DNA of 38,173 bases from Sterolibacterium sp. (GCA_018062105.1 JAGOSV010000019.1:542-38714); one strand, 5' to 3'; positions 27,200 through 35,676 are shown, counted from the stretch's first letter. The notes: a model not told the origin generated them from the sequence alone. Made by a program: numbers and translations.

Positions 27200-28831
27200 A
27201 TGCAGGCCAGACCGCGTACTTACAATCTTTCCGACCTTTTTCAACTGGTGGTCGACACCAAACCGGAGGATGAAGCCCTGGTCTGCGGCCCGCGCCGCCT
27301 GACTTTCCGCCAGCTCGAAGATCGCGCTACACGGCTCGCCCTGTGGCTGCGTGCCCGGGGTGTCGCGGCCGGTGACACGGTGGGCATCCACGCCTACAAC
27401 TGCGCTGAATACGCCGAAATCTGCTTTGCCGCTTTCAAGCTGAAAGCCATTCCGGTCAACATCAATTACCGTTACACCGCTGAAGAAGCGCGTTACATCT
27501 ACGACAACGCGCAACTGAAGGCGCTGGTCTACAGCGCGGAACTGGAAGCCGTGGTGCGCGATGCGCTCGCTGCCGCGCCGAACCTCACCGCCCTTGCCCG
27601 CATCCGTGCTGATGCCTTGCAGCCGCCCGGCATCAGCGCGGCCGTCGATTACGAGGATGCCCTGGCACAGGCCACCGGCAGTCTCGACGACATCGTGCTG
27701 TCCGACGATGACCAGATCCTGCTCTACACCGGCGGCACCACCGGCATGCCCAAGGGGGTCATCTGGCCGCACAAGGCGCTGTTCTACGCCGGCTTTGGCG
27801 GCGGTGGCAATTTCCACCCCGGCGGGCCGATCCAATCGCCCGAAGAACTCGTCAGCCGTGTCCAGGAGGGCTTCTACATGAAGCTCTTGCCGACCGCGCC
27901 GCTCATGCACGGTGCCGGGCTGTGGGCTACGCTGATCGGCCTGTTCGCCGGCCACACGGTCCATCTCAACGACCGCGCCGGCTTCGAGGCCGAATACATC
28001 CTCGACAAGATCGTGGCCGAGGGCATCAGCTGCATCATGATCGTCGGCGATGCCATGGGGCTGCCGCTCCTGGCCGCCCTGAAAGCGAACCCGGGACGCT
28101 GGGACCTGTCCTCGCTGATGGCTATTTCCTCCTCCGGTGCGCTGCTCTCCGACCATGTGCAAAAGGAACTGGCCGAACATCTACCGCCCTACACGCGCCT
28201 GGTCATCGCCATGGGCTCCTCGGAAACGGGGCAATCCGGTACCGGCACCCGCCCCGCCAAGGAAGGGCTGATTGCCCTGCCGAAAAACGACACCACCGAT
28301 GTCGCCCTCGAAGAAAACGGCCAGTGGCGCTTTGCCCGGCCAGGCGAAATGGGCATCCTCGTGCGCATGGGCTATCTGCCGCTAGGCTATTTCCGCGACC
28401 CGCAAAAGACAGCGACGGCTTTCACGCTCATCGAAGGGCGACGCTGTTCCATCAGCGGCGACATCGCCCGGCTGGAAGAAGACGGCATGATTACCGTCTT
28501 CGGCCGGGATTCGCAGTGCATCAACACCGGCGGCGAAAAAGTCTTCACCGAAGAAGTCGAAGAAGCCCTGCGTTCCTTTGAAGGCGTGGTCGATGCCGTG
28601 GTGGTCGGCCTGCCGGATGAACGCTGGGGGCAGAAGGTCGTTGGTGTCGTCGCCCTGCATCCTTCGCACACACCGGACGGGCAGGCGCTGCGTAGCCACG
28701 CCCGCAGTCGCATCGCCGGCTACAAGGTGCCCAAAGACATTGTGTTCGTCGACGAAATCTTCCGTAGCCCGGTCGGCAAGGCCGACTATCGCTGGGCGAA
28801 AAGCGTCGCTGAAGAAAAGCTGCGCGTCTGA
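27200..28831 (+). CDS. Acyl-CoA synthetase (AMP-forming)
   Basis: A 543-residue adenylate-forming ligase. The P-loop YTGGTTGMPKG is at ~175-185, the hinge region GDIARLEEDGMITVFGRDS and GGEKVFTEEVE near 430-455, and the catalytic Lys in SPVGKADYRWA close to the C-terminus. It would activate a carboxylic acid with ATP and CoA. Its sequence style resembles FadD proteins of steroid side-chain or ring degradation, but the substrate cannot be read from the sequence. GGAG precedes ATG 27200. It lies between the LLM oxidoreductase and enoyl-CoA hydratase genes. Confidence 0.93.
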   Translation: MQARPRTYNLSDLFQLVVDTKPEDEALVCGPRRLTFRQLEDRATRLALWLRARGVAAGDTVGIHAYNCAEYAEICFAAFKLKAIPVNINYRYTAEEARYIYDNAQLKALVYSAELEAVVRDALAAAPNLTALARIRADALQPPGISAAVDYEDALAQATGSLDDIVLSDDDQILLYTGGTTGMPKGVIWPHKALFYAGFGGGGNFHPGGPIQSPEELVSRVQEGFYMKLLPTAPLMHGAGLWATLIGLFAGHTVHLNDRAGFEAEYILDKIVAEGISCIMIVGDAMGLPLLAALKANPGRWDLSSLMAISSSGALLSDHVQKELAEHLPPYTRLVIAMGSSETGQSGTGTRPAKEGLIALPKNDTTDVALEENGQWRFARPGEMGILVRMGYLPLGYFRDPQKTATAFTLIEGRRCSISGDIARLEEDGMITVFGRDSQCINTGGEKVFTEEVEEALRSFEGVVDAVVVGLPDERWGQKVVGVVALHPSHTPDGQALRSHARSRIAGYKVPKDIVFVDEIFRSPVGKADYRWAKSVAEEKLRV

Positions 28832-28857
28832 ATCCCTTTCTGCTGAGCGAAAAAATC

Positions 28858-29667
28858 ATGTCCTTCATCCTGATCGACAAGCCTCGTCCCCACGTCACCC
28901 GCATCACCCTCAACCGCCCCGAGCGGATGAACGCCATGGCCTTCGATGTCATGGTGCCGCTGCGCCAGGCCCTGGAAGAAGTCAGCTTCGACAACGACTG
29001 CCGCGTGGTGGTGCTGACGGGTGCGGGCAAGGGCTTTTGCTCCGGCGCCGATCTCGTCAATCCCGGTTTTCTGCCGATCTTCGAAGGGCTGCCGCTGCCG
29101 GGCATTTCGCGCCGTGCGCTGAAGGTGCTCGATGATGTCATTCTCGCCCTGCGCGACATGCACCAGCCGGTGATTGGCGCCATCAACGGCCCGGCCATCG
29201 GCGGCGGCTTCTGTCTGGCTCTGGCTTGCGACATCCGCCTGGCTGCCGACACCGCCTATTTCCGCCCGGCCGGCATCAACAACGGCCTGACGGCGGCGGA
29301 GCTGGGGCTATCCTTCCTGCTGCCGCGTGCCATCGGCTCCGCGCGTGCCTTCGAGATCATGCTGTCGGGGCGCGATGTCGACGTGCAGGAGGCCGAGCGC
29401 ATCGGTCTCGTCTCGCGCGTGCTGCCTGGTGAAGCCCTGCTCGATGCCTGCTATGCGCTGGCCGAACGCATCATCGGCTTCAGTCACATCGGTGTCGAGC
29501 TGACCAAGCAGATGCTGTGGTCCAGCCTGGAGGCCGGCAGCATGCATGCCCACATGAATCACGAGGGCCAGGCGCAGCTGTTCGTGCGCATGACTACCCG
29601 CAACTTCGAGGAAGCCATCCGTGCCCGCAAGGAAAAACGTCCGCCGAAATTCGACGATTCCCTGTGA
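28858..29667 (+). CDS. Enoyl-CoA hydratase/isomerase family protein
   Basis: A 269-residue crotonase-fold enzyme. Oxyanion-hole segments are GKGFCSGADL (~62) and NGPAIGGGFCLALACD (~108); the next conserved region, AGINNGLTAAELGLSFLLPRAIG, carries Glu where the family has a catalytic acid. It would hydrate or isomerise an enoyl-CoA made from the product of the preceding ligase. It starts 26 bp after the acyl-CoA synthetase stop, so the two are one operon; the ribosome site is weak (GAGCG). Confidence 0.92.
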   Translation: MSFILIDKPRPHVTRITLNRPERMNAMAFDVMVPLRQALEEVSFDNDCRVVVLTGAGKGFCSGADLVNPGFLPIFEGLPLPGISRRALKVLDDVILALRDMHQPVIGAINGPAIGGGFCLALACDIRLAADTAYFRPAGINNGLTAAELGLSFLLPRAIGSARAFEIMLSGRDVDVQEAERIGLVSRVLPGEALLDACYALAERIIGFSHIGVELTKQMLWSSLEAGSMHAHMNHEGQAQLFVRMTTRNFEEAIRARKEKRPPKFDDSL

Positions 29668-29755
29668 TTTGACCGCCTTGCCCTGTGTCCGCCTTTGAAC
29701 CCCCAAAGTCCGGATTCGAAGTGGGCGACTCCGTTAGAATCAATCTGTCAACATG

Positions 29756-29776
29756 GTGCTCCCCTGTCCGGAGCAC
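29756..29776 (+). promoter_or_regulatory. Hairpin in the leader of the ETF-alpha gene
   Basis: GTGCTCC-7-GGAGCAC, a perfect 7-bp inverted repeat 30 bp before the start codon. A TAGAAT (-10-like) sits just upstream at about 29735-29740, so the hairpin could form in the 5' leader of a separate transcript. Role unknown. Confidence 0.35.
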
Positions 29777-29806
29777 TGTCCCTGAACAACGAGGAAGGAA
29801 AGCATC

Positions 29807-30763
29807 ATGACCGTGGTTCTTTGCACCTGGGGCAACGCCATCGAAGGCGGAACCCGCGAAGCCCTGACACTGGCCCGCAAGACGGCCGCCGCCAGCGGTG
29901 CACCGCTCAACTGGCTGGCCATCGGTGGCATCGCCAACGACGCTGCTGCCCTTGCCGCCGAATATGGCGTGAATGGTCTGGATGTCATCAGCGATGCCAA
30001 GCTCGCCCAGTTTGGCCCCGATGCGCTGGTTGCCGCCATCACCCAATATGCCGGCCAGGTCAGCCCCAAGGCCATTCTGTTTAACCAGACCGCCGCCGCC
30101 CGCCTGATCGCCCCGCGTGTCGCCGGTAAGCTGGGCGTGCCGGTCGTCATGAACGCCTACGCCGTGGCTGTTGAAGCCGGCAAGCTCTCCATCACCGCTA
30201 CGGCCTTTGGCGGCGATACCCACGTCGTCTATGACCTCGCCGCCCCGGTGAATGTCCTCTCCATCGTCACCACCACGGTCATCGCCGAAGCCGCTGCCGC
30301 GCCCACCAGCCCGGCCCGCCGCGACATCGCCGTCGATCTGTCAGCGGTCGAAGAACGCTTCAAGGTCACCGCCGCCGCCAAGATCGAAGGCCCGCGTCTG
30401 GAAGACGCGCAGGTCATCGTCTCCGGTGGCCGGGGGCTGGGTAATGCCGCCAATTACGAGCTGGTCAAGCAACTGGCCGATGCCATGGGCGGCATGTGGG
30501 GCGGCTCGCGCGTCATCGTCGACGAAGGCTGGATCACCTCGGCCCGTCAGGTCGGCCTGACCGGCAAGATCACCCGCCCGGGCCTGTATCTGGCCTGCGG
30601 CATTTCCGGGGCCAGCCAGCACATGGCCGGCTGCTCGGCGGCCAAAACCATCGTCGCCATCAACAAAGACCCGGATGCCTCGATTTACCGCTACGCCCGC
30701 TACGGCATCGTGGCAGATTGTCTGGAAGTGCTCCCTGAACTGATCAAGGCCGCCAAGGCTTGA
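29807..30763 (+). CDS. Electron transfer flavoprotein alpha subunit
   Basis: A 318-residue ETF-alpha/FixB family protein. The N-terminal half is the ETF domain; the C-terminal half is the FAD-binding domain with [30 protein letters not shown] and [17 protein letters not shown], then [28 protein letters not shown] precedes ATG 29807. ETF takes electrons from acyl-CoA dehydrogenases to the quinone pool. The usual neighbour, the beta subunit, is absent here, and so is an acyl-CoA dehydrogenase, so its partners must be encoded elsewhere. Confidence 0.93.
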   Translation: MTVVLCTWGNAIEGGTREALTLARKTAAASGAPLNWLAIGGIANDAAALAAEYGVNGLDVISDAKLAQFGPDALVAAITQYAGQVSPKAILFNQTAAARLIAPRVAGKLGVPVVMNAYAVAVEAGKLSITATAFGGDTHVVYDLAAPVNVLSIVTTTVIAEAAAAPTSPARRDIAVDLSAVEERFKVTAAAKIEGPRLEDAQVIVSGGRGLGNAANYELVKQLADAMGGMWGGSRVIVDEGWITSARQVGLTGKITRPGLYLACGISGASQHMAGCSAAKTIVAINKDPDASIYRYARYGIVADCLEVLPELIKAAKA

Positions 30764-30780
30764 TCAGTGCGTTGCCGGCG

Positions 30781-30846
30781 TCATTCCCGCGCCGGCGGGA
30801 ATCCATGAATTAATGCACCACTGGATCCCCGCCTGCGCGGGGATGG
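30781..30846. repeat. dRS3-like inverted repeat, copy 2
   Basis: The left core ATTCCC-N8-GGGAAT is at 30783-30802, and an inverted, slightly different arm (GGATCCCCGCCTGCGCGGGG) lies at about 30823-30842. The two arms are complementary to each other and each is itself a hairpin. It lies between the ETF-alpha stop and the ribosome site of the DUF35 gene, so it may end or attenuate transcription inside the cluster. Confidence 0.8.
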
Positions 30847-30878
30847 CAGATAAAGATTTTCCAACAGGAGAAGACGTG

Positions 30879-31292
30879 ATGAGTGAAACCCGCATTCCCT
30901 GCGTCGCAGGGTTGTTTACCGAAGAAGGCGGTGCCAAGATTCACGGCTCCCGCTGCACCACCTGCAATACCCCTTACTTCCCCAAGAAGGCGGCCTGCCA
31001 TAACCCGAACTGCAGCGAATCGAAGATCGTCGATTGCGATTTCGGCGGCCAGGGCGTCATCTGGAGCTATTCGGTGGCCGATTTCGCACCGCCGCCCCCG
31101 CACAAGCACGACAAGCCCTTCAAATCCTATGTCATCGGCGTGATCGACATGGAAAACGGCCTGCGTCTGGTCGGCCAGATGGTCGACCCGCTGGAAGCCG
31201 TCAAGGTCGGTGCCAAGGTTCAACTGGTCGTCGATGCCCTGTACCACGAGGAGGACAAAACGTTCACCTCCTGGAAATTCAAACTTGTCTAA
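30879..31292 (+). CDS. DUF35 (zinc-ribbon/OB-fold) acyl-CoA-binding protein
   Basis: A 137-residue protein: N-terminal rubredoxin-like zinc ribbon with CTTC and CHNPNC, then an OB-fold (GVIWSYSVADFAPPPP, SYVIGVIDMENGLRLVGQMV). AGGAG precedes ATG 30879. DUF35 proteins form complexes with thiolase-like partners and in actinobacterial steroid degradation (the DUF35 part of ChsH2 with Ltp2) enable a retro-aldol cleavage. The thiolase-like gene follows 18 bp later, which fits such a complex. Confidence 0.92.
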   Translation: MSETRIPCVAGLFTEEGGAKIHGSRCTTCNTPYFPKKAACHNPNCSESKIVDCDFGGQGVIWSYSVADFAPPPPHKHDKPFKSYVIGVIDMENGLRLVGQMVDPLEAVKVGAKVQLVVDALYHEEDKTFTSWKFKLV

Positions 31293-31310
31293 GCCGCGAG
31301 GAGAAAAAAC

Positions 31311-32507
31311 ATGCAAGAAGTCGCAGTATTGGGCGTAGGCCTCCACCGCTTCGGCAAGACCGGCGATGACATCGTCGGCACGAAATCCGTCACCGAACTG
31401 TGCCGCGTGGCTGTCGACCAGGCCCTGAAGGATGCGGGCGTGTCCTGGAAGCAGATCCAGGCCGTCGCCGCCGCCAGCTCCCGTTTTTCGGGTGGCAAGG
31501 GCTGGGGTCTGAATGGCAACGATGTGGTTGAAGACCTCGGCTCCACCGGCATCCCGGTCTACAACATGTCGGCTGGCTGTGCCGCAGGTGGCAATGCCTT
31601 CAACGTCGGCTATTCGCTCGTCGCCGGTGGCGTGTATGACATGGTGCTCGTCGTCGGCGGCGAAGTCATGCCCAAGGGCATGATCCAGACCTCCGGCCTC
31701 GAAGACCCGAACGACCCGGAATTCCTCCGCCAGCGTTGCATCGGCTTCCCTGGCCCCTCTTTCTGGGCCACGCTCGCCCGCCGCCGCATGGCCGATTACG
31801 GCACGACGGAAGAGCAATACGCCAAGGTTACCGTCAAGGCGCGCAAGTGCTCCGTCGGTAACCCCTACGCCCGCTTCCAGAAAGAAGTTTCGCTCGAAGA
31901 CGTGCTGAAGTCGCCCTACGTCAGCAACCCCCTGCGCCTGTTTGAAATCTGCCCGGTTTCCAATGGTGCTGCCGCGGCCGTGATCTGCTCGAAGGAAATG
32001 GCGAAGAAATTCACCAACAACCCGCCGATCTGGGTGGCTTCCAGTGCTGTCGCCACCATGACCTTCGACGACGCCCTGCCGCGCGGCCTGGCCGGCCCCG
32101 TGCCCACCGGCCCGAGCTACCACACCGAAGCCAAGGCGGCGGTGCAAAAGGCGTTTGAAAAAGCCGGCATCGGCCCGAAGGACATCAGCTTCACCGAGCT
32201 GCAGGACAACACCTGCTACTACGAGCTGGCCTTCCCGGAAGAATGGGGCCTGTGCGCTCCGGGCGAATCGGAAAAGCTGCTCGAAGCCGGGGAAACCCTG
32301 CCGACGGGCAAGATGCCGATCAATCCCTCCGGCGGTTTCGTGTCGTTTGGCGAAGCCACGACTGCCATGGGCGTGTTCCAGATTGCCGAACTGACCTGGC
32401 AGCTGCGCGGCCAGTCGGGCGGCCGTCAGGTGCCCAACGCCAAGGTCGGCCTGGCGCAAACGCTGGGCCTGGGCGGTAACGCCACGGCGGCGATTCTCAA
32501 GCGCTGA
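31311..32507 (+). CDS. Thiolase-like protein (lipid-transfer/SCP2-thiolase group), probable aldolase
   Basis: A 398-residue thiolase-fold protein. The nucleophile-type Cys90 is present in NMSAGCAAGG. The usual His of the HDAF-type motif is Gln298 (ELQDN), the GHP His is Glu348 (SFGEATTAMG), and the C-terminal CxG motif is LGLGGN without Cys. A normal thiolase reaction is therefore doubtful. Together with the adjacent DUF35 protein it resembles the Ltp2-type aldolases that split a 3-hydroxyacyl-CoA in steroid side-chain breakdown; that is inference from pairing and missing residues. AGGAG precedes ATG 31311. Confidence 0.88.
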   Translation: MQEVAVLGVGLHRFGKTGDDIVGTKSVTELCRVAVDQALKDAGVSWKQIQAVAAASSRFSGGKGWGLNGNDVVEDLGSTGIPVYNMSAGCAAGGNAFNVGYSLVAGGVYDMVLVVGGEVMPKGMIQTSGLEDPNDPEFLRQRCIGFPGPSFWATLARRRMADYGTTEEQYAKVTVKARKCSVGNPYARFQKEVSLEDVLKSPYVSNPLRLFEICPVSNGAAAAVICSKEMAKKFTNNPPIWVASSAVATMTFDDALPRGLAGPVPTGPSYHTEAKAAVQKAFEKAGIGPKDISFTELQDNTCYYELAFPEEWGLCAPGESEKLLEAGETLPTGKMPINPSGGFVSFGEATTAMGVFQIAELTWQLRGQSGGRQVPNAKVGLAQTLGLGGNATAAILKR

Positions 32508-32549
32508 GCTTCATCACGCTGCGTGCTGCATTTGTGCGGCCTGCCCTGC

Positions 32550-32578
32550 AATACGCCCCGTCATCCACGGGGCGTATT
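32550..32578 (+). terminator. Terminator-like hairpin
   Basis: AATACGCCCCGT-5-ACGGGGCGTATT, a perfect 12-bp stem 43 bp after the thiolase-like stop, followed by only a short TTG/CTTG stretch. The strong stem fits a transcription end for the DUF35/thiolase unit, though the T-run is poor. Confidence 0.7.
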
Positions 32579-32736
32579 TGCTTGAGTCAGCCCAGATCGT
32601 CGGCAAGCTTGCCTGAAACATTGCCAACCACGTAGAAAATCGCCACAATCCCCAAGTTGTTCCATCCCCGTTACCCTCGAAGCATCGTAGCGCTCATCAA
32701 GCCGCTGCGTAAAACAGATCAAGGAGACATTGAAAC

Positions 32737-33255
32737 ATGGCAACCGATAACCGCGACAACCTCCCCAAGCCCGAATTCATGACCGAAGAGCAGTTCGAGT
32801 GGCTGAAAAAGGCCACCGATTCGCTCGACAAGATCCGTGGCGATGCCAGGGCCGACGTGGAACGCTACCGCGCCAATCCGGAAGGCTGGTCGACCGGTAA
32901 GGGCTCGCCCTCGGGTCTCCCCACCCTGCTGCTGACCACCACCGGCCGCAAGTCGGGTGAAAAGCGCACCACGCCGCTGGTCTTTCTGCAGTGGGGCGAG
33001 AGCATGGTCATCGTCGGCTCGCTGGCCGGCTACGACCAGGACCCGACCTGGTACACCAATATGAAAACCAACCGCACCTGCTGGGTGCAGAAGGATCACG
33101 ACCAGCTCGTCTGCATCGGTCGCGACGTGACGGACGAAGAGCGCAAGGCCCTGTGGCCGCAGCTCGATCAGGTCTTCCCGGCCTGGGGCTACTTCCAGAA
33201 GACCACCGACCGTCCCTTCCCGATGGTCAGCCTGGAAATCCAGAAGAAGCTGTAA
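32737..33255 (+). CDS. DDN-type (nitroreductase/deazaflavin) oxidoreductase
   Basis: A 172-residue split-barrel protein of the DDN/DUF385 family, with GLPTLLLTTTGRKSGEKRTTPL, IVGSLAGYDQDPTWYTNM and a C-terminal FPMVSLEIQKKL. AAGGAG precedes ATG 32737. In mycobacteria such proteins use F420H2 to reduce quinones, nitroimidazoles or enones. It stands as its own unit between a terminator-like hairpin and a repeat, but within the same catabolic block as the LLM-family enzyme. Whether the cofactor is F420, FMN or heme cannot be told from the sequence. Confidence 0.88.
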   Translation: MATDNRDNLPKPEFMTEEQFEWLKKATDSLDKIRGDARADVERYRANPEGWSTGKGSPSGLPTLLLTTTGRKSGEKRTTPLVFLQWGESMVIVGSLAGYDQDPTWYTNMKTNRTCWVQKDHDQLVCIGRDVTDEERKALWPQLDQVFPAWGYFQKTTDRPFPMVSLEIQKKL

Positions 33256-33338
33256 ATCGAAGTGCTGCACAGATCAGGCCCAGGCACCGACCTGGGTCTG
33301 TCGCTTGTGCGCGATGAGCGTGTCCCCAAGGATGTTGT

Positions 33339-33429
33339 CATTCCCGCGAAAGTGCCCAACGGAAATACCCCTGGGGCACAGGAATCCATGAGCGGCCAAA
33401 CTACTGGATCCCCGCCTGCGCGGGGATGA
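33339..33429. repeat. dRS3-like inverted repeat, copy 3, with interrupted left arm
   Basis: The left arm begins CATTCCCGCGAAAG like the others, but is interrupted by about 27 bp that carry their own GTGCCC...GGGCAC inverted pair before AGGAATCC resumes. The right arm (GGATCCCCGCCTGCGCGGGG, about 33407-33426) matches copy 2 exactly. It precedes the flavoenzyme gene. Confidence 0.75.
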
Positions 33430-33489
33430 CGTCCGATAATCATCGCCCGGCATTTGAATGTCCACCCCACACCTGGAGAAGAATGCGAC

Positions 33490-35478
33490 ATGGCTAACGT
33501 GAATTTCGATCACCTCTTTTCGCCCCTGCAAGTCGGCCCGATGACCGTGCCCAACCGCATCTGCGAAACCACCAACACCATCAACTCGTCCATGGCCCCC
33601 GGCCTCATCGACGAGCACTTCATCGCCCACCACGGCGCCAAGGCCAAGGGCGGCACGGGCTGGATCGGCAGCGAAACCTGGCTGCTCAATTCCCCCTTCC
33701 CGCCCGTCACCGGCCCGGAAATCGGCCTGGCCGTGGGCTTTGCTACACCCTTCGCCAGCTACCAGAACCCGGCCTTCCTCGAAGGCAAAAAGAAGTTCTG
33801 CGAAGAAATTCACAAGCAGGGCGCCGTCGTCGTCGTTCAGCTCACCCATCTCAACGCCGTCTGGGCCCCTTCCGCCGTGCCGCTCATCGGCGCGCAGGAC
33901 TACACCCCGCATGTGCTGGGTGAAGAAGAAATCGAATTCCATCTCAACGTCTACGCCGATGCTGCCGAAGCCGCGCTCAATTGTGGCGCGGATGGCGTGG
34001 AAATCCACTGCGCCCATGAGACGCTGGCCTACAGCTTCCTCTCGCCCGTCACCAACCGCCGCTCCGACCGCTGGGGCGGTGAGCCGGAAAACCGCATCCG
34101 TTTCGTCGTCGAAGCGCTTAAGCGCGTGCGCGCCCGTGTCGGCAACAAGCTCGCGCTGGGCATCCGCATGGCCGGCATGGAATTCCGCGAAGGCGGCTAC
34201 GACAACCTGCAAATGCGCGAGATGCTCTATCTCATCGCCGACACCGGCCTGCTCGATTTCGTCGATCTGGACGTCGGCCACTGCTGGGGTGCGCCGTCCT
34301 ATGTGCCGAACTCCTACTACGCCCACGGCCAGTTCCGCGACGTCGGCCGCGGCGCGCGCGTCGACCTCGACCCGAAGATCAAGGTACTGTTTACCGGCCG
34401 CATCAACGACCCAGTCGTGGCGGAAGAGCTGCTCAAGGGCGGCTACTGCGACCTCGTCGGCATGGTGCGCGCCGGCATCGCCGACCCCGAATTCGCCATC
34501 AAGGCCAAGGAAGGCCGTCTGGACGAAATCCGCCGCTGCATCGCCTGCACCCGCTGCATCGACGAAGCCTCCGAGCCCGCCACCTTCCCCTACACACCGA
34601 CCTGCTCGATCAACCCGGTCATCGGCTCCGAGCTGCGCTGGGAAGATCAATTCAAACCCGCCGCGCAGAAGAAGAACGTCGTCGTCGTCGGCGGGGGGCT
34701 CGCCGGTTGCGAAGCCGCGCGCATCGCCGCCAAGCGCGGCCACAAGGTCACCCTGCTCGACCAGAACAAGCGTCTGGGCGGGCAGCTCTTGATCTCCTCC
34801 AAGGTCGCCGGGCGTGATTCCTTCGAAGACCAGATCTACTTCGAAGAAAACGAAATGATCCGCAGCAATGTCACCGTCAAGCTCGAAGCCAAGGCGGATT
34901 TGGCCACCATCAAGGCACTCAACCCCGACGCCGTGGTGATCGCCACCGGCTCCGTACCGCGTGTGCCGTATGACGTCGCAGGCCTGGATCAACCCCACGT
35001 CGTGCAAGGCTGGGACGTGATGCTCGGCAAGGCCAAGCTCGGCCAGCGCGTCGCCATCATCTCGCAAGAGGACTACTACGAAACGCCGTGCGTGGCCGAA
35101 TTCATCGCCGCCCAGGGCAAGGACGTCACTGTTTTCCACAAGTCCGTGCATCTGGGCTTCGAAATCGCCCGCTACTCCATCGGCATGGTGCATAAGCGCA
35201 TGGAAGAGTTCAACGTGCAGGTGAAAAACAACCTGGTGCTGACCAAAGTCGACGGCAACGCCATCGAGCTCGCCTCCGCCTGGGGCGGCAAGACCTACCG
35301 CGAAGAAGGCTTCGACACCATCGTGCTGGTGTACGCCTCAACGGCGCAGTGCGCGCTCTACGACCAGTTGAAGGCCGAAGGCGCGGTGAAGGAACTCTAT
35401 CTCGCCGGCGCCGCCTGGCTGCCGCGCCACATGGCCGAATCGACCCGGCATGGGGCGAATATCGGGCTGGTGATTTAA
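33490..35478 (+). CDS. Old-Yellow-Enzyme/dienoyl-CoA-reductase-type iron-sulfur flavoprotein
   Basis: A 662-residue NADH:flavin oxidoreductase. The N-terminal TIM barrel (~1-340) would bind FMN. A [4Fe-4S] cluster motif is at Cys350, Cys353, Cys356 and Cys372 (CxxCxxC, as in trimethylamine dehydrogenase, not the CxxCxxxC of dienoyl-CoA reductase). The C-terminal dinucleotide-binding part opens with VVVVGGGLAGCEAARIA. The usual AHGYL active-site stretch reads AHETLAYSFLSP, so the Tyr is absent. Related enzymes (BaiCD/BaiH type) reduce enone or dienoyl-CoA bonds of steroids. GGAGAAG precedes ATG 33490; a terminator follows. Confidence 0.93.
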   Translation: MANVNFDHLFSPLQVGPMTVPNRICETTNTINSSMAPGLIDEHFIAHHGAKAKGGTGWIGSETWLLNSPFPPVTGPEIGLAVGFATPFASYQNPAFLEGKKKFCEEIHKQGAVVVVQLTHLNAVWAPSAVPLIGAQDYTPHVLGEEEIEFHLNVYADAAEAALNCGADGVEIHCAHETLAYSFLSPVTNRRSDRWGGEPENRIRFVVEALKRVRARVGNKLALGIRMAGMEFREGGYDNLQMREMLYLIADTGLLDFVDLDVGHCWGAPSYVPNSYYAHGQFRDVGRGARVDLDPKIKVLFTGRINDPVVAEELLKGGYCDLVGMVRAGIADPEFAIKAKEGRLDEIRRCIACTRCIDEASEPATFPYTPTCSINPVIGSELRWEDQFKPAAQKKNVVVVGGGLAGCEAARIAAKRGHKVTLLDQNKRLGGQLLISSKVAGRDSFEDQIYFEENEMIRSNVTVKLEAKADLATIKALNPDAVVIATGSVPRVPYDVAGLDQPHVVQGWDVMLGKAKLGQRVAIISQEDYYETPCVAEFIAAQGKDVTVFHKSVHLGFEIARYSIGMVHKRMEEFNVQVKNNLVLTKVDGNAIELASAWGGKTYREEGFDTIVLVYASTAQCALYDQLKAEGAVKELYLAGAAWLPRHMAESTRHGANIGLVI

Positions 35479-35497
35479 GCGTTACGCCGCAAACAAG

Positions 35498-35537
35498 GCA
35501 AACGGCCTGCCTCCGAATTGGGGGCAGGCCGTTTTGC
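35498..35537 (+). terminator. Rho-independent terminator
   Basis: GCAAACGGCCTGCC, 11-nt loop, GGCAGGCCGTTTTGC, followed by TTTG. The stem extends outwards imperfectly (ACAAGG/CTTTGT). It is 20 bp after the flavoenzyme stop and separates the catabolic cluster from the toxin-antitoxin region. Confidence 0.88.
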
Positions 35538-35676
35538 TTTGTGGAGGTGAAATGTGGATTAGTGATTTGATGACGCATTGTTAGAATGCAAACAGCATGC
35601 TGTGCGAGTGTGACAATAAAAGACCTGAGCCCGGCGGCCTCGCAAGCGAGGGAGGATACGGGAAGAGGCATTGAAA

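Noticed and set aside
33274-35193. 639-codon minus-strand frame opposite the flavoenzyme
   Set aside because: It is the complement of conserved coding sequence and shows only Asp/Val/Gly-rich text without a domain.
35579-35586. Left attC/att core (GTTAGAA) before BrnT module 1
   Set aside because: The seventh base is A, not a pyrimidine, and there is no paired RYYYAAC box or fold next to it; a cassette border here is not supported.
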